From: Sphingomonas ginsenosidimutans | GTDB taxonomy: Bacteria > Pseudomonadota > Alphaproteobacteria > Sphingomonadales > Sphingomonadaceae | Assembly: GCF_002374835.1 (NCBI RefSeq) | Contig: NZ_NWVD01000011.1 | Coordinates: 1 to 64,000 of the forward strand | Length of the DNA stretch: 64,000 nt | Direction: 5' to 3' | Part shown: in pieces, positions 1 through 8,763 of the stretch | Position numbering within the stretch: position 1 is the first letter of the stretch | Layout of the letters: every line of letters begins with the position of its first letter | The notes under the pieces: generated by a model | The model's database searches: none | Told to the model about the DNA's origin: nothing | Seen by the model: the letters and a program-made list of their open reading frames with translations, nothing else | Position numbers and translations under genes: made by a program

Positions 1-74
1 TCGACCGCATTACCCACCACTGCGACATCGTCGAGACCGGCAACGACAGCTGGCGATTCAAGCACCGCAGCTGA
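1..74 (+). CDS. istB: IstB-like IS21 helper ATPase, C-terminal end (partial)
   Basis: The third forward frame is open from the window edge to a TGA at 72-74. It encodes about 23 residues ending in DSWRFKHRS. This matches the usual C-terminus of IstB, the AAA+ helper that works with the IstA transposase in IS21 elements (family knowledge). The rest of the gene lies outside the window. The IS21-type terminal repeats just downstream (198-243) support the call. The fragment alone is too short to say whether the element is intact. Confidence 0.7.
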   Translation, partial: DRITHHCDIVETGNDSWRFKHRS

Positions 75-248
75 CGCGCGGGACCACCGGCAGAAGATGC
101 TTCGCGCTGGTTGCGCCTCCGGTCGGGCTACGCCCGCCCTACGCCGCAACCAGCGCGAACGGCACGCCCGCCATACCCGTCACACCGCTCGACAAACGGG
201 GTCCCTTTTGGACGCCGATAGGGGGTCCTTTTTGGACGCCGATTGACA
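1..248 (+). mobile_element. Right end of an IS21-family insertion sequence
   Basis: After the istB stop there are about 120 non-coding bases, then two near-identical copies of a 22-23 base motif (198-219 and 221-243), each containing the core GGACGCCGAT. The element appears to end at ACA (246-248), so that it reads TGT inward, as IS21 ends do. Multiple terminal repeats that bind the IstA transposase are a family trait. The flanking sequence from 249 on continues a broken IS5-type transposase on the other strand, so this element inserted into it. Confidence 0.75.
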
Positions 249-775
249 CGTGTGGCGACCCGGCGCCAATCCTTTAGGCAGCCGAACATGATCTCGATGC
301 GGCTGCGACGCCGGTAGCGGCGCTTATCGCCTTACCTGGCCTGCGGTCATGAAGAAGCTTAATGGACGGCCGTTCGCGTCGGCGACGGCATGGAGCTTGG
401 TGTTCATGCCGCCTTTGGCGCGGCCGATCAGGCGCCCGAGATCCCCTTTTTTACCCGCAGGCTCGATGCCGTGCGGTGCGCCTTGAGGTAAGTCGCGTCG
501 ATCATCACGGTCCTGGGTTCGGCATCCACCGCAGCCAGCCCTTCCATCATCCGCGTGAACACGCCCGCTTCGCCCCAGCGCTTCCGCCGGTTGTACAGCG
601 TCTTGTGCGGACCATAGTCCTTGGGCGCATCCCGCCAACGCAGCCCGTTGCGGTTGACGAACACGATGGCGCTCAGCACTCGGCGGTCATCGACCCGAAG
701 CTTGCCATGGCTCTTGGGAAAGAACGGACGCAGGCGGACCATCTGCTCGTCCGTCAGCCAAAACGGCTCGCTCAT
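249..775 (-). pseudogene. IS5-family (IS427-like) transposase, frameshifted, internally deleted and cut by IS21
   Basis: Reading leftward from the ATG at 775, 115 codons give a typical IS5/IS427 transposase N-terminus (MSEPFWLTDEQM, then LRWRDAPKDYGPHKTLYNRR and MIDATYLKAHRTASSLRVKK). At 446-452 the minus strand has the heptamer A AAA AAG in the correct phase; a -1 slip there continues as GDLGRLIGRAKGGMNTKLHA to MTAGQV (about 335). In intact relatives a catalytic segment of roughly 60-80 residues follows. Here the reading jumps directly to the C-terminal motif DKRRYRRRSRIEIMFG, in another frame, and is cut at about 249 by the IS21 end. It is therefore dead: an internal deletion of the catalytic core plus truncation. 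Neighbouring remnants show repeated IS insertion into the same spot. Confidence 0.85.
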
Positions 776-835
776 GCTAATCCCTTTGCCGAGCCTGAAT
801 CAGATCGCAACGCTCATATCGATGGATCCCGACCC

Positions 836-1123
836 CAGGATGTCGCGCTCGATCCGTGCCCGGTCCAGCTCACGCCGCAGCCGCGCAATTTCAGACGCCT
901 GATCCGCCGGCTAGGCCATCGTCGATACTTGCGGCTTTGCCGCCGGGCTTGCCGGCAGAGTGCCGATCTCCTGCCATTTGAGCTGCCAGCGACGCGGCAT
1001 TGTCGGCATGATTCCCAACTCGGCTGCCACCTCGGTCTGCAGCCGGCCGCTGGTTTCTCACAGGGCCACCGCGTCGTGCTTGAACTCGTCCGTGAAACGA
1101 CGCTTCGTCGTCCTCGCCGTCAT
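836..1123 (-). pseudogene. IS3-family transposase OrfA remnant
   Basis: From the ATG at 1123 leftward the minus strand encodes MTARTTKRRFTDEFKHDAVA, the hallmark N-terminus of IS3-type OrfA helix-turn-helix proteins. Codon 22 is TGA (1058-1060). Beyond it the same frame resumes with GRLQTEVAAELGI and RRWQLKWQEIGTLPAS, meets a TAG, then gives the leucine-zipper-like segment ASEIARLRRELDRARIERDI. The match ends at about 837, where the IS5-type element begins. There are two in-frame stops and OrfB is missing, so this is inactive. The 1124-1166 stretch probably contains the IS3 left end (unconfirmed). Confidence 0.8.
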
Positions 1124-1246
1124 ACACCTCCTGGCTCCGCAGAGCCTATCATGGGTGTCCGCTGAACCGAGGGAAGATCATCGCACGACCGTAGAAATCC
1201 TGCATAGACTGCGATCGGGCGGGGACCGCTCGAACGGGCGGCATCC

Positions 1247-2488
1247 TTACCTTTGGCTGAAATAGGAGGCATATGTTCGTTCGATGGCCGCCTGGTCTGC
1301 TTCGCTCGTCAGTGCCGTCTTCGCGCGTTCCGCCGCATCCTGCGCCGCGCGTCGGATGAGGGTACGCGCGCCTTCGGCATGTATAGCCAGTGAGCCTAGG
1401 GCCTTTTGCAGCCTTATGCCCACCTCGACGAGGGCGGCACCGTCGCGCCCGATCGGGCGGCACCAATCGTCGAGCAGATCGGCCAGATGGACGGGCGGCA
1501 CGTGCACCCGGTGAGGCAGCGCCGCCACGTCAGCCTGATGATCGACGATCCGCCGCAGCACGCGGGCGCCGGCCTCGATTACCGCGATCGCGGTCCCTGG
1601 ATCGTTGACCGCCGGCGACAGCGCGCGCGACGCGATTTCGGAAAGCACGATCAGGCCGAACCGCGGATCATGATCGAAGACCCGGTGATGGGATAGCGTG
1701 AACGCCTCCCTAATGCTGGCGATACGGTCATCCTCGCATGCACGGGATACAAGCGCCAGCGGGCGTTCCGGCTCGACCAGCTTTCCGGGTAGTGCGAGAA
1801 TGTGGATATCGGCATCTACCGCCTCGGCGATCTGCCCCAGCACCGCGATATCGACATGGGTAACCCGGGCGACCGTTTCGGGAAAAATCGCGACCATCCC
1901 GCGAAGGGCCGAACGGTCAGCTTGCACCTCCAGAGCCACCGGCATGGCGAGCGTGTCGACCGCAGCCATCGCCGCCCGCTCGACCCGGTCGATCGTATCC
2001 GAGACGCGGCCGAAGCGCGCGATATGCTCGATCCAGCGCAGCAGGGTGAAGACGATGAACAGGATGACGACGATCGTGCCGAGGAACAGGATCACGCGCC
2101 CCGTTTCGCCGTACAACCCGGTCGACAGCGCGATGATGCCGACGATCGCGAACAGGAAGCTGCCGAGGAACGTCGCCAGTGTATTCTGTGCGGTGCTGTC
2201 GTCGATCAGCAGTTGCACGGCACGCGGCGTGATCGTGCTGGTCGCACCCGAATAGGCGGACACCATCGCGGTCAGCGAGAAGGTCGTGACCGCCAGCATG
2301 CTCGACGCCAGGATGGTCAGGATATTGTCGACCGACTGCGAACCGATCTTCGCGGCGAAGTCGTACGATATCGTATGCCCCAGCAAGGCGCCCGCCAGCG
2401 CGAGCGCGCCACCGAAGGCGCACACCAACGCCGCCCTGAACCACATCCTGCGCGTGAGCAGGCGGATCAGCCATTGCCATCGCGTCAT
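1247..2488 (-). CDS. DUF2254 family predicted membrane protein
   Basis: A 413-residue protein with a basic N-terminus followed by four hydrophobic segments in the first ~150 residues (about 16-36, 55-80, 105-125, 130-150), then a long soluble C-terminal part. The pattern and the TM2 region (ILASSMLAVTTFSLTAMVSA) match DUF2254, an uncharacterised inner-membrane family. AAGGGGA sits at a good distance before the ATG. It is the last gene of a minus-strand run with the Na+/H+ antiporter, DUF389 and K+ channel genes, which suggests a role in ion or membrane homeostasis (inference). The 3' end is intact although IS debris starts about 80 bases downstream. Confidence 0.85.
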   Translation of the reverse strand: MTRWQWLIRLLTRRMWFRAALVCAFGGALALAGALLGHTISYDFAAKIGSQSVDNILTILASSMLAVTTFSLTAMVSAYSGATSTITPRAVQLLIDDSTAQNTLATFLGSFLFAIVGIIALSTGLYGETGRVILFLGTIVVILFIVFTLLRWIEHIARFGRVSDTIDRVERAAMAAVDTLAMPVALEVQADRSALRGMVAIFPETVARVTHVDIAVLGQIAEAVDADIHILALPGKLVEPERPLALVSRACEDDRIASIREAFTLSHHRVFDHDPRFGLIVLSEIASRALSPAVNDPGTAIAVIEAGARVLRRIVDHQADVAALPHRVHVPPVHLADLLDDWCRPIGRDGAALVEVGIRLQKALGSLAIHAEGARTLIRRAAQDAAERAKTALTSEADQAAIERTYASYFSQR

Positions 2489-2549
2489 GGCATTCCCCTT
2501 CCGCTGCGTTCAAGCCGCGGCGCCCCTGGGCGGTTCCCCGCCGCGCTGC

Positions 2550-3749
2550 TCAATGCTCGGCGTCGGGCGATCCGGTCAGGCGCCAGCGGCGCAGCAGCCA
2601 CGGCATCGTCAGTCCCTGCGCGAAGATCGAGAAGGCAACCACGCCGAAGGTGACGACGATGATCTGCCCGCGTTCTGCGACGCCGGCGGGAACCGCCAGC
2701 GCCAGCGCCAGCCCGACCGCCCCGCGCAAGCCACCCCAGACGAGCACGTGCTGATAGGTGGCGGGCAATCGCCGCCGGGACCGCGCAAAGGGCAACGCCA
2801 GCGGATACACCGCCGCCGCGCGACCGATCAGCGTCAGCACGATGGCGATGCCCAGCGGTACCGACACCAGTGCGATCGGCTGGTGCGCTTCATGGCTGCC
2901 GATCAGCAGGAACAGGCACGAATTGGCGAGAAAGGCGGCATAGGCCCAGAAATCCTGGACATGCTGCCGGCCGGCGACCGAGATCGATCCGCGCGGGCCG
3001 AGGTTGCCGACGATCAGCCCCGCCGCCAGCGCCGCGAACACACCCGAGGCATGGACATGCTCGGCAAGCAGGAACGATCCCCAGGCGACGACGGTGGTCA
3101 GCGTCACCTCGACCAGATGGTCCGTCGTCCGGCCGGCGACGGTCAGCACGACGAAGCCGATCGCGGCGCCGATGGCGAGGCCGCCCGCCACGGTCCACAG
3201 CAAGGCGAGCGCCGCGCCCGATGCGGTCAGTGCCTCGCCATTGGCAACGCCGACGAGGATCGCGAAACCCACCGCAGCGACCCCGTCGTTGAGCAGGCTT
3301 TCGGATTCGACGACCATGCTCAGTCGCGGTTCGGCCCTCATCTCCTTGAACGCCGCGATGACCGACACTGGATCGGTCGCGGCGATCAGCACGCCGAAGA
3401 AGGCAGCACCCAGCACGCTCCAGCCGAGCAGCAGGTGCATGCCGCCAGCGACAACGGCGGCGCTGATCGCCACGCCCAGGAAGGCGAGCACGATCGTGAT
3501 CGGCATCTCCGTCCGAAAGCGCGACCAGCGCAGCTGCATTGCCGCTTCGAAGATCAGCGGCGGCAGGAAGAAGTTGAAGATGAGCTCGCGCGACAGCGGC
3601 AGGTCGGCACCGACCGGAAAATAGGCAAGGCCGATACCCGCCAGCACCAGGCCCGCGGTATAGGGCAGGCCGATCCGCCGCGACACCATCGCCACCAGCG
3701 AGGCGACGATCAGCATCGTCCCCAGTTGGGTCGGTCCGATCTCTGCCAT
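2550..3749 (-). CDS. CPA1-family Na+/H+ antiporter
   Basis: A 399-residue inner-membrane protein, almost entirely hydrophobic, with about 12 predicted helices. The CPA1 ion-site motif ATDPVSV is at residues 124-130 and ESLLNDG at about 150-156, both characteristic of NhaP-type monovalent cation/proton antiporters. There is no long cytoplasmic tail. I chose the ATG at 3749, preceded by AGGGAG, over the TTG one codon upstream. It starts 26 bases after the DUF389 gene stop, so it is probably co-transcribed. Expected role: Na+ (or K+) extrusion and pH homeostasis. The ion specificity cannot be read from the sequence. Confidence 0.88.
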   Translation of the reverse strand: MAEIGPTQLGTMLIVASLVAMVSRRIGLPYTAGLVLAGIGLAYFPVGADLPLSRELIFNFFLPPLIFEAAMQLRWSRFRTEMPITIVLAFLGVAISAAVVAGGMHLLLGWSVLGAAFFGVLIAATDPVSVIAAFKEMRAEPRLSMVVESESLLNDGVAAVGFAILVGVANGEALTASGAALALLWTVAGGLAIGAAIGFVVLTVAGRTTDHLVEVTLTTVVAWGSFLLAEHVHASGVFAALAAGLIVGNLGPRGSISVAGRQHVQDFWAYAAFLANSCLFLLIGSHEAHQPIALVSVPLGIAIVLTLIGRAAAVYPLALPFARSRRRLPATYQHVLVWGGLRGAVGLALALAVPAGVAERGQIIVVTFGVVAFSIFAQGLTMPWLLRRWRLTGSPDAEH

Positions 3750-3774
3750 CAATACTCCCTGGATCGTCGGGCGA

Positions 3775-5334
3775 TCATGGTGCGGCCGTCGCGGCGGCCG
3801 TCAGCGCGAAGCGCCTGCCCGCGGCCGGCGCAGGCGTTGCAGCGATGCCCTGCTGGCGCAGCGCGGCCGCGATCGCCAGTGCACGACGGGCGCCGAGATC
3901 GGGGTTGGCGGGCGACTGGCCCTCGGGCAAGCCCGGCACCGCCAGCGCCGACAGGTTCCAGCGCTTTGCCGCCCAAACGGAGGTCGCGATGGCGTCGCCG
4001 GCGCCGGCATCGAGCGCGTCGGAACCGTCGGCAAACACGATGTCAGGCAACGGCCCCTGCGGCGGGACGATCGCCACATCCCAATCCTCGCTCTGCTGCG
4101 CCGCGCGCCGCTCCAGCGCGCGATAGGTCGCAACGGTCGCGCCGGGCAGCGCGGCGGCGGCGGCGATGGCGCGATGGTGGTCGCGGTCGATCGTCACCGC
4201 CTCGGGCGCGACGCCGGTGATCAGCGCGATGGCATTGGCCAGGTCGGTGACGTGTTGCGCGGCGGTGTTGGTGGCTTCTCCGGCCTGGCGCAGCTCTTCG
4301 CGCTGGGCGGCGAGCGCGTCGGCCCCCGCGCCGAGCAGGATCTGATCGAGGTTCAGCCGCACCGGCCGGGCCAGCTGTCGTGACAGTGCGGCCTGGATCG
4401 CGCTCGTCTTCTGCATCGAACGGCGCGGCGTGATGACGACCGCACGCACGACGATCGGCCGCGCGGTGAAATCGATGTCGAGCTGCGTCACGCGCGCTTC
4501 GGCACCGAACCGGTCCGACAGCAGCGACCGCGTCTGCGCGGTGGCCAGCGCTTCCCGTCCGATCCGGTTGAGCGAAATGCCGAGCGGAACGGCCATGACG
4601 ACGAACACCAGGGTCAGCACGCCTGTCTGCGCCCAGCTCTGCCGTCGCGACAGATGATGACCGAAGCCGTAGAAGCGCGCCATCACCGTGGCCGACAGGG
4701 CGATGGTGATGAAGTTGGTGGCGAACAGCGCAAAGGCGCCCATGCCGACCGGGGCGTTGCGGGTGGCGATGCCGTATCCCACCACGGCAAGCGGCGGCAT
4801 CAGCGCGGTCGCGATGGCTACGCCGACGATTGTGTCGCCGCGCCCGCGGATGATCGCGAAGGTCCCCGCCAGCGCCGCGAATAGCGCAACCGCCAGGTCG
4901 AACAGATTGGGCCGCGTCCGCGCGACGATCTCCGCAGTCGGCGCCTGCAACGGCGAGACGAGCACCAGCAGCGCGGTGAAGGCGATCGCCGCGACCGCCC
5001 CGATCAGCAGCGCCTTCAGCGATCGCCGCAGTTCGCGAAAGTCAAAGAGCGCCAGGCTGAACCCGAAGCCGAGTATCGGGTTCATCAGCGGCGAAATTAG
5101 CATCGCGCCGATCACCACCGCCGGCGACGACAGCAGCAGCCCGAGCACCGCAATCCCCGCCGACATCATCGTCATGAACGCGAAGCGCGGGCTCCATCCG
5201 CTTTCCTCGATGACGCGCGCCAGCACCGCCTCGTGATCGACACGGCCGACGACCGACAGCCGCCACCATCGATACAGCGCGATACGGCTGAGGCGTCCGG
5301 CGGGTTCGGGGCGATCCCCCGTGGCGACATTCAT
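3775..5334 (-). CDS. DUF389 domain-containing membrane protein
   Basis: 519 residues. The N-terminal half contains the DUF389 core: hydrophobic helices with SSPAVVIGAMLISPLMNPI (about residues 68-86), a second repeat-like ATALMPPLAVVGYG, then further helices to about residue 270. The C-terminal ~240 residues are soluble, rich in Ala and Arg, without a motif I recognise. The DUF389 function is unknown. The gene start overlaps the stop of the K+ channel gene by four bases (ATGA at 5331-5334), which implies translational coupling, so a role linked to K+ channel function or envelope ion balance is a reasonable inference. Confidence 0.85.
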   Translation of the reverse strand: MNVATGDRPEPAGRLSRIALYRWWRLSVVGRVDHEAVLARVIEESGWSPRFAFMTMMSAGIAVLGLLLSSPAVVIGAMLISPLMNPILGFGFSLALFDFRELRRSLKALLIGAVAAIAFTALLVLVSPLQAPTAEIVARTRPNLFDLAVALFAALAGTFAIIRGRGDTIVGVAIATALMPPLAVVGYGIATRNAPVGMGAFALFATNFITIALSATVMARFYGFGHHLSRRQSWAQTGVLTLVFVVMAVPLGISLNRIGREALATAQTRSLLSDRFGAEARVTQLDIDFTARPIVVRAVVITPRRSMQKTSAIQAALSRQLARPVRLNLDQILLGAGADALAAQREELRQAGEATNTAAQHVTDLANAIALITGVAPEAVTIDRDHHRAIAAAAALPGATVATYRALERRAAQQSEDWDVAIVPPQGPLPDIVFADGSDALDAGAGDAIATSVWAAKRWNLSALAVPGLPEGQSPANPDLGARRALAIAAALRQQGIAATPAPAAGRRFALTAAATAAP

Positions 5335-6380
5335 GGCAAACGCTCCGTGGGGACGATCTCGACGATCCGGTCGCCGGTCTCCAGCCGCCGTGCCCCGGCT
5401 TCCCAGAAGCCGATCGCGGCGCCGCGGCGATGCAGCCGGACGCCGAGGCCGGTGTTGAGAGCGGACAGCGGCTGGCCCACCTCCGCCGGCGTGACATCGC
5501 GTTCGTGCAGCGCGACGCGGCCGACGTGCGCGGCAAGATCGGCGATGTAATCGGCCAGATGCTCACCATGGGTGGAGCCGGCGAGCAGCAGTCCGGCGAA
5601 GCTTGCCGGGTTGATGACCGTCGTCGCCCCCGCCTGTCGGGCGAGCGGTTCGTTGTCCTCCGATCGGATCACGACGCTCAGCGGCACGCCGGGCGCCAGG
5701 CCGCGCGCCGTCAGCACGATAAGGATCGAGGTGTCGTCGCGCCCCGCCGACACGATCACCGCCTTGGCGCGGGCGACCTGCACCGCATCCAGCGTCGCAT
5801 TGCGGCTGGCGTCGCCCTGCAGGACGTTGACGCCCAGCCGCTCGGCCAGTTCGACCGCAGCGGCGCGTTCGTCGATGACGACGATGGTCGCGGGGTCGGC
5901 ACCGCGCCGGATCAGTTCGGCGACCGCCTCGCTGCCCGACGTGCCGAAGCCGGTGACGATCGTATGGCCGCGGAGGCGTTGCTGGATCATGCGCATCCGC
6001 CATCCGTCCCATACCCGTCGCAGAAGAAAGTCATAGGCGGTTCCCAGAAAGATCAGCCACACGAACAGCCGGATCGGCGTGACGACGAACGTATCGAACA
6101 GCCGGGCCTGCTCCGTCACCGGCACGATATCGCCGTAACCCACCGTCGTGATCGTGATCATCGTGAAATAGAGGACGTCGGCGAAGCTGATGTGGCCGTC
6201 GATATTGTCACGCAGCCCGCCACGGTCGAACCAGTGACCCGCAAGTGCGATGCCGATCAGGGCAAGGACCAGGCCGACCCGCCACAGGAGCGAGAGCCAG
6301 ACCGGCGTACCTCGGCGCCGCCGCAAGGCGCCGGTGACAGAGGTTTTGCCACGCGCCGCGCGGCGGTCGCGCCGGATCAT
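5331..6380 (-). CDS. Two-TM potassium channel with RCK (TrkA-N/TrkA-C) domain
   Basis: 349 residues from the ATG at 6380. TM1 is at about 32-50, the pore loop carries the K+ selectivity filter TTVGYGD (78-84), and TM2 is at about 103-120. A cytoplasmic RCK Rossmann domain starts at IVTGFGTSGSEAV (about 141) with the nucleotide-binding GFGTSG, and a TrkA-C-like domain covers the last ~80 residues. This is the Kch/MthK architecture: ligand-gated K+ flux across the inner membrane. An upstream in-frame extension to 6494 exists, but its proline- and arginine-rich sequence looks non-coding. It is the first gene of the minus-strand run; the gene ends in ATGA overlapping the DUF389 start. Confidence 0.9.
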   Translation of the reverse strand: MIRRDRRAARGKTSVTGALRRRRGTPVWLSLLWRVGLVLALIGIALAGHWFDRGGLRDNIDGHISFADVLYFTMITITTVGYGDIVPVTEQARLFDTFVVTPIRLFVWLIFLGTAYDFLLRRVWDGWRMRMIQQRLRGHTIVTGFGTSGSEAVAELIRRGADPATIVVIDERAAAVELAERLGVNVLQGDASRNATLDAVQVARAKAVIVSAGRDDTSILIVLTARGLAPGVPLSVVIRSEDNEPLARQAGATTVINPASFAGLLLAGSTHGEHLADYIADLAAHVGRVALHERDVTPAEVGQPLSALNTGLGVRLHRRGAAIGFWEAGARRLETGDRIVEIVPTERLP

Positions 6381-6637
6381 GCCGTACCCGTGCGCAGGGT
6401 CGCGCGGTGGTGCCGGTCCGTGGCGGTGGACAGGGCAGCCGCGGGACGGCGCGCGTAATCGGTCATGGCTGCCCTCCGTCCCGGTCATCGGCACTGGCGG
6501 CCCGACCAGCGCAACTTGCCTGCGCTCCCCACGGCGGGAAGGAAGCGCACCCGGTGACGGCTATTGCAGCCACCGCCCGACAGGACAAGGGAGGCGCCGC
6601 ATTCGCCAGCGCCGCCGATATCGGCTATCGCGCGGCC

Positions 6638-8545
6638 ATGCCCACACATGACATCAATCCCCGCGTCTTCTGGGGGGCCTCGGCGATCATCGCCGCATTA
6701 CTGCTGACCACCATCGCGATGCCGGGCAGCGCCGATCACGCTTTCAAGACGGCGCAGGCGTGGACGATCGACACGTTCGGCTGGTTCTACATCGCGGCGG
6801 TCGCGGTGTTCCTGGTCGTCGTGCTGGTGCTCGGCTTCGGGCCGGCGGGCAAGCTCAAGCTGGGGCCGGACGATGCCGAGCCGGACTTTCCCTATCTGTC
6901 GTGGCTGGCGATGCTGTTCGCGGCGGGCATGGGGATCGGCCTGATGTATTTCGCGGTCGCCGAACCGATCCAGCATTACATCTCGCCGCCCGAGGCAAAG
7001 AGCGGCACGATCGATGCCGCGCGCGAGGCGATGGCGATCACCTTCCACCATTATGGCGTCCATGCCTGGGCCATTTATGCGCTGGTCGGCCTCAGCCTTG
7101 CCTATTTCACCTATCGCAAGGATCTGCCGTTGACGCTGCGGTCGGGGCTGTCGCCGTTGCTCGGCAAGCGGATCGACGGGCCGATCGGCGATGCGATCGA
7201 CATCTTCGCTGTCTGCGGCACGGTGTTCGGCGTCGCCACGTCGCTGGGGTTCGGCGTGTCGCAAATGACGGCGGGCCTTGCCTATAACTACGGTGCGCCC
7301 GACGGTACGACGACCAAGATCGTCGTGATCGTGCTGGTGATGGGGGCGGCGACGCTGTCCGTGCTGAGCGGCGCCGATCGCGGCATCCGCCGCCTGTCGG
7401 AACTGAACCTGACGGTCGCCGTGCTGCTGATGCTGTTCGTGCTGGCGTTGGGGCCGACGCTGTTCCTGCTGCGCGCGCTGGTGCAGAATTTCGGCCTGTA
7501 CCTCGACCATTTCGTCATGCGGACCTTCACGCTGTATGCCTACGAGCCGCGCGCTTGGATGGCCGACTGGACTCTGTTCTACTGGGCGTGGTGGATCGCC
7601 TGGTCGCCGTTCGTCGGCATGTTCATCGCGCGCATTTCGCGCGGGCGGACGATTCGCGAATTCGTGACCGGCGTGCTGTTCGTGCCGACCGCCTTCACCT
7701 TCCTTTGGATGACGGTGTTCGGCAACACAGCGATTTCGCTCGACCTTGGGCCGGCGGCCGGCGGCATCGCGGATGCGGTGCAGGCGAACCTGTCGACCGC
7801 GCTGTTCAAGTTCCTGGAATATCTGCCCGCAGCCGGCGTCACCTCAACCCTGGCGATCATGCTGGTCGCCGTGTTCTTCGTCACATCCGCGGATTCCGGC
7901 GCGCTGGTTATCGATACGCTTGCATCGGGCGGGGCGGAGGATACGCCGCGCTGGCAGCGGATTTACTGGTGCGTGCTGCTCGGCGTGACGGCGACGCTCC
8001 TGCTGCTCACCGGCGGCCTGGGGGCGTTGCAGGCAGCGACGTTGATCGCGGCGCTGCCGTTCTGTTTCATCATGCTGATGCTGGCATTGGGTCTGGTGCG
8101 ACAGACCAACGCCGATCTGGCCGGGGTGACGCTGTCCAACGAAGCGCCGGCGATCGGCGAGCGACTGAAGCGCCTTATCGTGCCAGCGCGCAGGGTGGAC
8201 ATCGTGCGGCAGATCGAACGGACCGGCGCACCGGCGCTGCGCTCCGTGTACGAAGGCCTGCAACAACAAGGCTGGGGGGAAAGCCGCCTCGAGATCACCG
8301 AGGACAGCGCGGCTTTACTTCTCGACGCGGAGGAAGGACGCACCTTTATCTATCGCCTCGAGCCGCGCGCGCGGCCGCTCGCTGCCTATACCGCGCTGGA
8401 AGCGTCGGAGGCACGGCGCAGCAAGGCATGGTTCCTCGCCGCGCAGACGCATCATGATATCCGGTCCCGCGACCTGACTGGTTTCACCGTCGAGCAGATC
8501 GCTGGTGACGTGCTGACCCAGCTCGAACGATGGCGGCTGGCGTGA
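6638..8545 (+). CDS. BCCT-family betaine/choline/carnitine transporter
   Basis: 635 residues from the ATG at 6638; the open frame extends further left, but that part lacks hydrophobic or conserved sequence. There are 12 hydrophobic segments. The family signature in the TM8 region (FYWAWWIAWSPFVGMFIAR, around residue 312) is clear, with the GMGIGLMYFAVAEP motif near residue 90. Uptake of trimethylammonium osmolytes driven by Na+ or H+ is the family function. A hydrophilic C-terminal domain of about 125 residues (VDIVRQIERTGAPALR onward, ending in a VEQIAGDVLTQLE segment) resembles the long tail of BetT-type proteins, where the tail affects osmotic activation. The gene is divergent from the K+ channel, which fits an osmoadaptation locus. 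Confidence 0.92.
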   Translation: MPTHDINPRVFWGASAIIAALLLTTIAMPGSADHAFKTAQAWTIDTFGWFYIAAVAVFLVVVLVLGFGPAGKLKLGPDDAEPDFPYLSWLAMLFAAGMGIGLMYFAVAEPIQHYISPPEAKSGTIDAAREAMAITFHHYGVHAWAIYALVGLSLAYFTYRKDLPLTLRSGLSPLLGKRIDGPIGDAIDIFAVCGTVFGVATSLGFGVSQMTAGLAYNYGAPDGTTTKIVVIVLVMGAATLSVLSGADRGIRRLSELNLTVAVLLMLFVLALGPTLFLLRALVQNFGLYLDHFVMRTFTLYAYEPRAWMADWTLFYWAWWIAWSPFVGMFIARISRGRTIREFVTGVLFVPTAFTFLWMTVFGNTAISLDLGPAAGGIADAVQANLSTALFKFLEYLPAAGVTSTLAIMLVAVFFVTSADSGALVIDTLASGGAEDTPRWQRIYWCVLLGVTATLLLLTGGLGALQAATLIAALPFCFIMLMLALGLVRQTNADLAGVTLSNEAPAIGERLKRLIVPARRVDIVRQIERTGAPALRSVYEGLQQQGWGESRLEITEDSAALLLDAEEGRTFIYRLEPRARPLAAYTALEASEARRSKAWFLAAQTHHDIRSRDLTGFTVEQIAGDVLTQLERWRLA

Positions 8546-8763
8546 GCCGACATCCGTGATGAGAGCCGGTCACAGGCCCCTGCCCCTGTCGGCCGCACCT
8601 GCGCGCCTCTCATGACCGTGCGTTGGCCGTGTCATCGGGACGGCCGGCCGAAAGCCGCGATGCGACGTGCGGGAGCGATCGATCCACGACGCAGGAATAC
8701 GTGCTTTCCCGGTTGGAACCCCGCCACCAGCAGGGACCACCAGCGGACCTGCCGCCCGGCCCG

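Noticed and set aside
198..243. CRISPR-like repeats
   Set aside because: Only two copies, adjacent without spacers, and at an IS21 end; they are transposase binding repeats.
362..1165. Long forward ORF of 267 codons
   Set aside because: It runs antisense through two transposase remnants and has no ribosome site; the codon pattern is that of a shadow.
2286..4220. Forward ORF of 644 codons
   Set aside because: Antisense to the Na+/H+ antiporter and DUF389 genes; Arg/Gln/Asp-rich and low in hydrophobic residues, typical of high-GC shadows.
6381..6637. Riboswitch between the K+ channel and the BCCT gene
   Set aside because: I looked for conserved aptamer cores (ydaO, glycine, SAM types) and saw none; only unpatterned GC-rich sequence.
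8546..8763. Gene or terminator between the BCCT and porin genes
   Set aside because: Short ORFs are without ribosome sites and no stem with a T tract is visible.
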